Positions 51,230-52,128 of a DNA stretch of 52,128 nt are shown here, one piece after another (the stretch's first letter is position 1; each line of letters begins with the position of its first letter). Both the position numbers and the translations under genes were made by a program. Source of the stretch: a virus; IMG/VR virus record IMGVR_UViG_3300005613_000085, positions 1 through 52,128 of that record. One strand, given 5' to 3'. The notes beneath the pieces were generated by a model. That model was not told the origin of the DNA and searched no databases. It worked only from the letters and a program-made list of their open reading frames with translations.

Positions 51230-51308
51230 ATTCAGTAAAGAAGTAGTCGTAATGTGTATTGCAGCTTGGTTAATCGGGTTTATGATTGGGCTACCAATCA
51301 TAATATAA
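51219..51308 (+). CDS. 29-residue single-pass membrane peptide
   Basis: ATG 51219 follows GGAAGG about 10 bases upstream and encodes MDLKFSKEV then a hydrophobic helix (VVMCIAAWLIGFMIGLPIII) to TAA 51306-51308. It overlaps the end of the previous gene by 11 bp and fills an otherwise empty stretch. Very small phage membrane peptides are common, but there is no family evidence. Confidence 0.4.
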   Translation: MDLKFSKEVVVMCIAAWLIGFMIGLPIII

Positions 51309-51320
51309 CAATGAAAGGAG

Positions 51321-51539
51321 GTGATATCAATCAAACCAGCGCCAGGAGCATCAGTAAAAGTCAAACTTATATTCTTGGCAGAGATAGAGAACGAGTACCA
51401 TTTTAGGGCCGTCTGGCACAGTATATACTACAGGATTAAAAAATCCGACGTGCGAGACCTACGTTATATTAATGATCGCGATCTGGTAGAGGTAGAAATA
51501 CCTTACCATGTCGCAGAGCAAAAAGGAGTACCAATTTAA
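51321..51539 (+). CDS. Hypothetical protein (about 72 aa), start uncertain
   Basis: The frame encodes a compact basic beta protein (KVKLIFLAEIENEYHFRAVW, YRIKKSDVRDLRYINDRDLV). The only canonical start is GTG 51321, but it lies inside a perfect Shine-Dalgarno sequence AAAGGAGGTGAT (51314-51325). Ribosomes placed there would start near 51330, where the in-frame codon is ATC. Either the GTG is used, or a non-canonical ATC start operates. The stop overlaps the next ATG (TAATG). Confidence 0.55.
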   Translation: MISIKPAPGASVKVKLIFLAEIENEYHFRAVWHSIYYRIKKSDVRDLRYINDRDLVEVEIPYHVAEQKGVPI

Positions 51540-52128
51540 TGGGACTTTCACTTAGACCGGAAGATGCAGTCGTCAGTGGTGGATTTTTAGACGATGAAGA
51601 CGTAACAATTAAAACCGTCCGTGCAACTATGTTTGATTATGCAGGGACGCGAGTAAATGATCCTTCACCGGCAATCTGTGTAGAATACGACAGGGGCGAT
51701 GGCGAGACCAACGAACAGTATTATACAGTAGGCAAAAGCAAAGACACAGCACCGAGTAACGACGGTAAAACGTTTAACAACCTGAGAAGTGACCCCAGAT
51801 CAGGGCTGCCTGAAAACTCCAATGGTATGATTTGGTTACAAGCAATTATTAATGCTGGTTTTCCTGCCGATAAAATCCATGATGATTTATCAGTGTTTGA
51901 TGGCACTGACGCGCATGTGAATCAAATCCCGGCGTTAGAGAGAAAGGGACTTACAGGTACCAAGGACAAAACGATATTGATTGTGACCAAGATTAATGCA
52001 TTGGCCAGTGAGAGAAGTAAGAGTAAGAGCAAAAGTACAGTGAAATCTACGACATCGAAAGGTAAAACCAAAGCTACTACCCCTACTGACACCAACACTG
52101 ACACCGGTGCCGATGAAGTATCAGCTCG
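51539..52128 (+). CDS. Conserved-looking phage protein, 3' end outside window
   Basis: An open frame of 196 codons runs from ATG 51539 to the window end. The N-terminal 130 residues look like a folded domain (SPAICVEYDRGDGETNEQYY, TVGKSKDTAPSNDGKTF, NSNGMIWLQAIINAGFPADK, LSVFDGTDAHVNQIPALERK). I associate this pattern with a widespread phage protein found beside recombination and replication genes. The following Lys/Ser/Thr-rich stretch (SERSKSKSKSTVKSTTSKGK) is a linker, so a second domain may follow beyond the window. Function unknown; a DNA-binding role would be inference. Confidence 0.65.
   Translation, partial: MGLSLRPEDAVVSGGFLDDEDVTIKTVRATMFDYAGTRVNDPSPAICVEYDRGDGETNEQYYTVGKSKDTAPSNDGKTFNNLRSDPRSGLPENSNGMIWLQAIINAGFPADKIHDDLSVFDGTDAHVNQIPALERKGLTGTKDKTILIVTKINALASERSKSKSKSTVKSTTSKGKTKATTPTDTNTDTGADEVSA

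Overview
This window is most of the late (structural) half, plus the beginning of an early/replication-type region, of a tailed double-stranded DNA bacteriophage or prophage. The morphogenesis genes follow lambda order: small terminase, large terminase, gpW-like head completion protein, portal, S49 protease with a nested scaffold, gpD-like decoration protein, gpE-like major capsid protein, head-tail adaptor, gpZ-like protein, a tail-terminator position, tail tube, G/GT chaperones with a lambda-type frameshift, and a 1324-residue tape measure. That implies a long, probably non-contractile tail. I could not identify the host. No rRNA, tRNA, integrase, CRISPR array or transposase was seen.

Layout. 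152-2233 (minus strand): a small leftward operon with a hypothetical protein, an HNH-like nuclease, a MazG-like pyrophosphohydrolase and a zincin-like protein. It has a sigma70-like promoter at 2302-2330 and a hairpin at its end (77-98). 2545-10096: TerS, a Cys-rich small protein, two very large putative virion proteins, a broken zinc-ribbon gene and TerL. A 51-bp element sits on each side of this block (2491 and 10098). 10182-12512: M15 endolysin, a methyltransferase and two glycosyltransferase-like genes. 12488-20204: head and connector genes, with a sulfotransferase-like gene inserted after the portal. 20208-38507: tail genes, dominated by three proteins carrying long Ser/Thr/Cys tracts. 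A strong terminator (38528-38570) ends this block. 38648-39622: an exported alpha/beta hydrolase with its own sigma70-like promoter, a typical moron arrangement. 39647-48657: a second sugar and methyl modification cassette (five glycosyltransferases, two methyltransferases) mixed with small unknown genes. 48642-52128: ribbon-helix-helix protein, zinc ribbon, XPD/DinG-like helicase and small proteins; the last gene runs off the window.

The most striking content is a mucin-like protein architecture. Almost pure Ser/Thr tracts, with Cys often at every third position, link lectin-like (LamG/concanavalin-type) domains. They occur in a giant protein whose C-terminus looks like the tail terminator (2061 aa), a distal-tail protein (1574 aa) and a fibre-like protein (361 aa). 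The same window encodes seven glycosyltransferase-like proteins, three SAM methyltransferases and one PAPS-sulfotransferase-like protein. I infer, but cannot prove, that these enzymes decorate the Ser/Thr stalks, making a glycosylated virion brush at the neck and tail. Other noteworthy items are the 36-unit hexanucleotide repeat coding for a Gly-X protein, a beta domain reused in three virion proteins, an in-frame TGA splitting a zinc ribbon, and a CxxCH motif at the end of the exported hydrolase.
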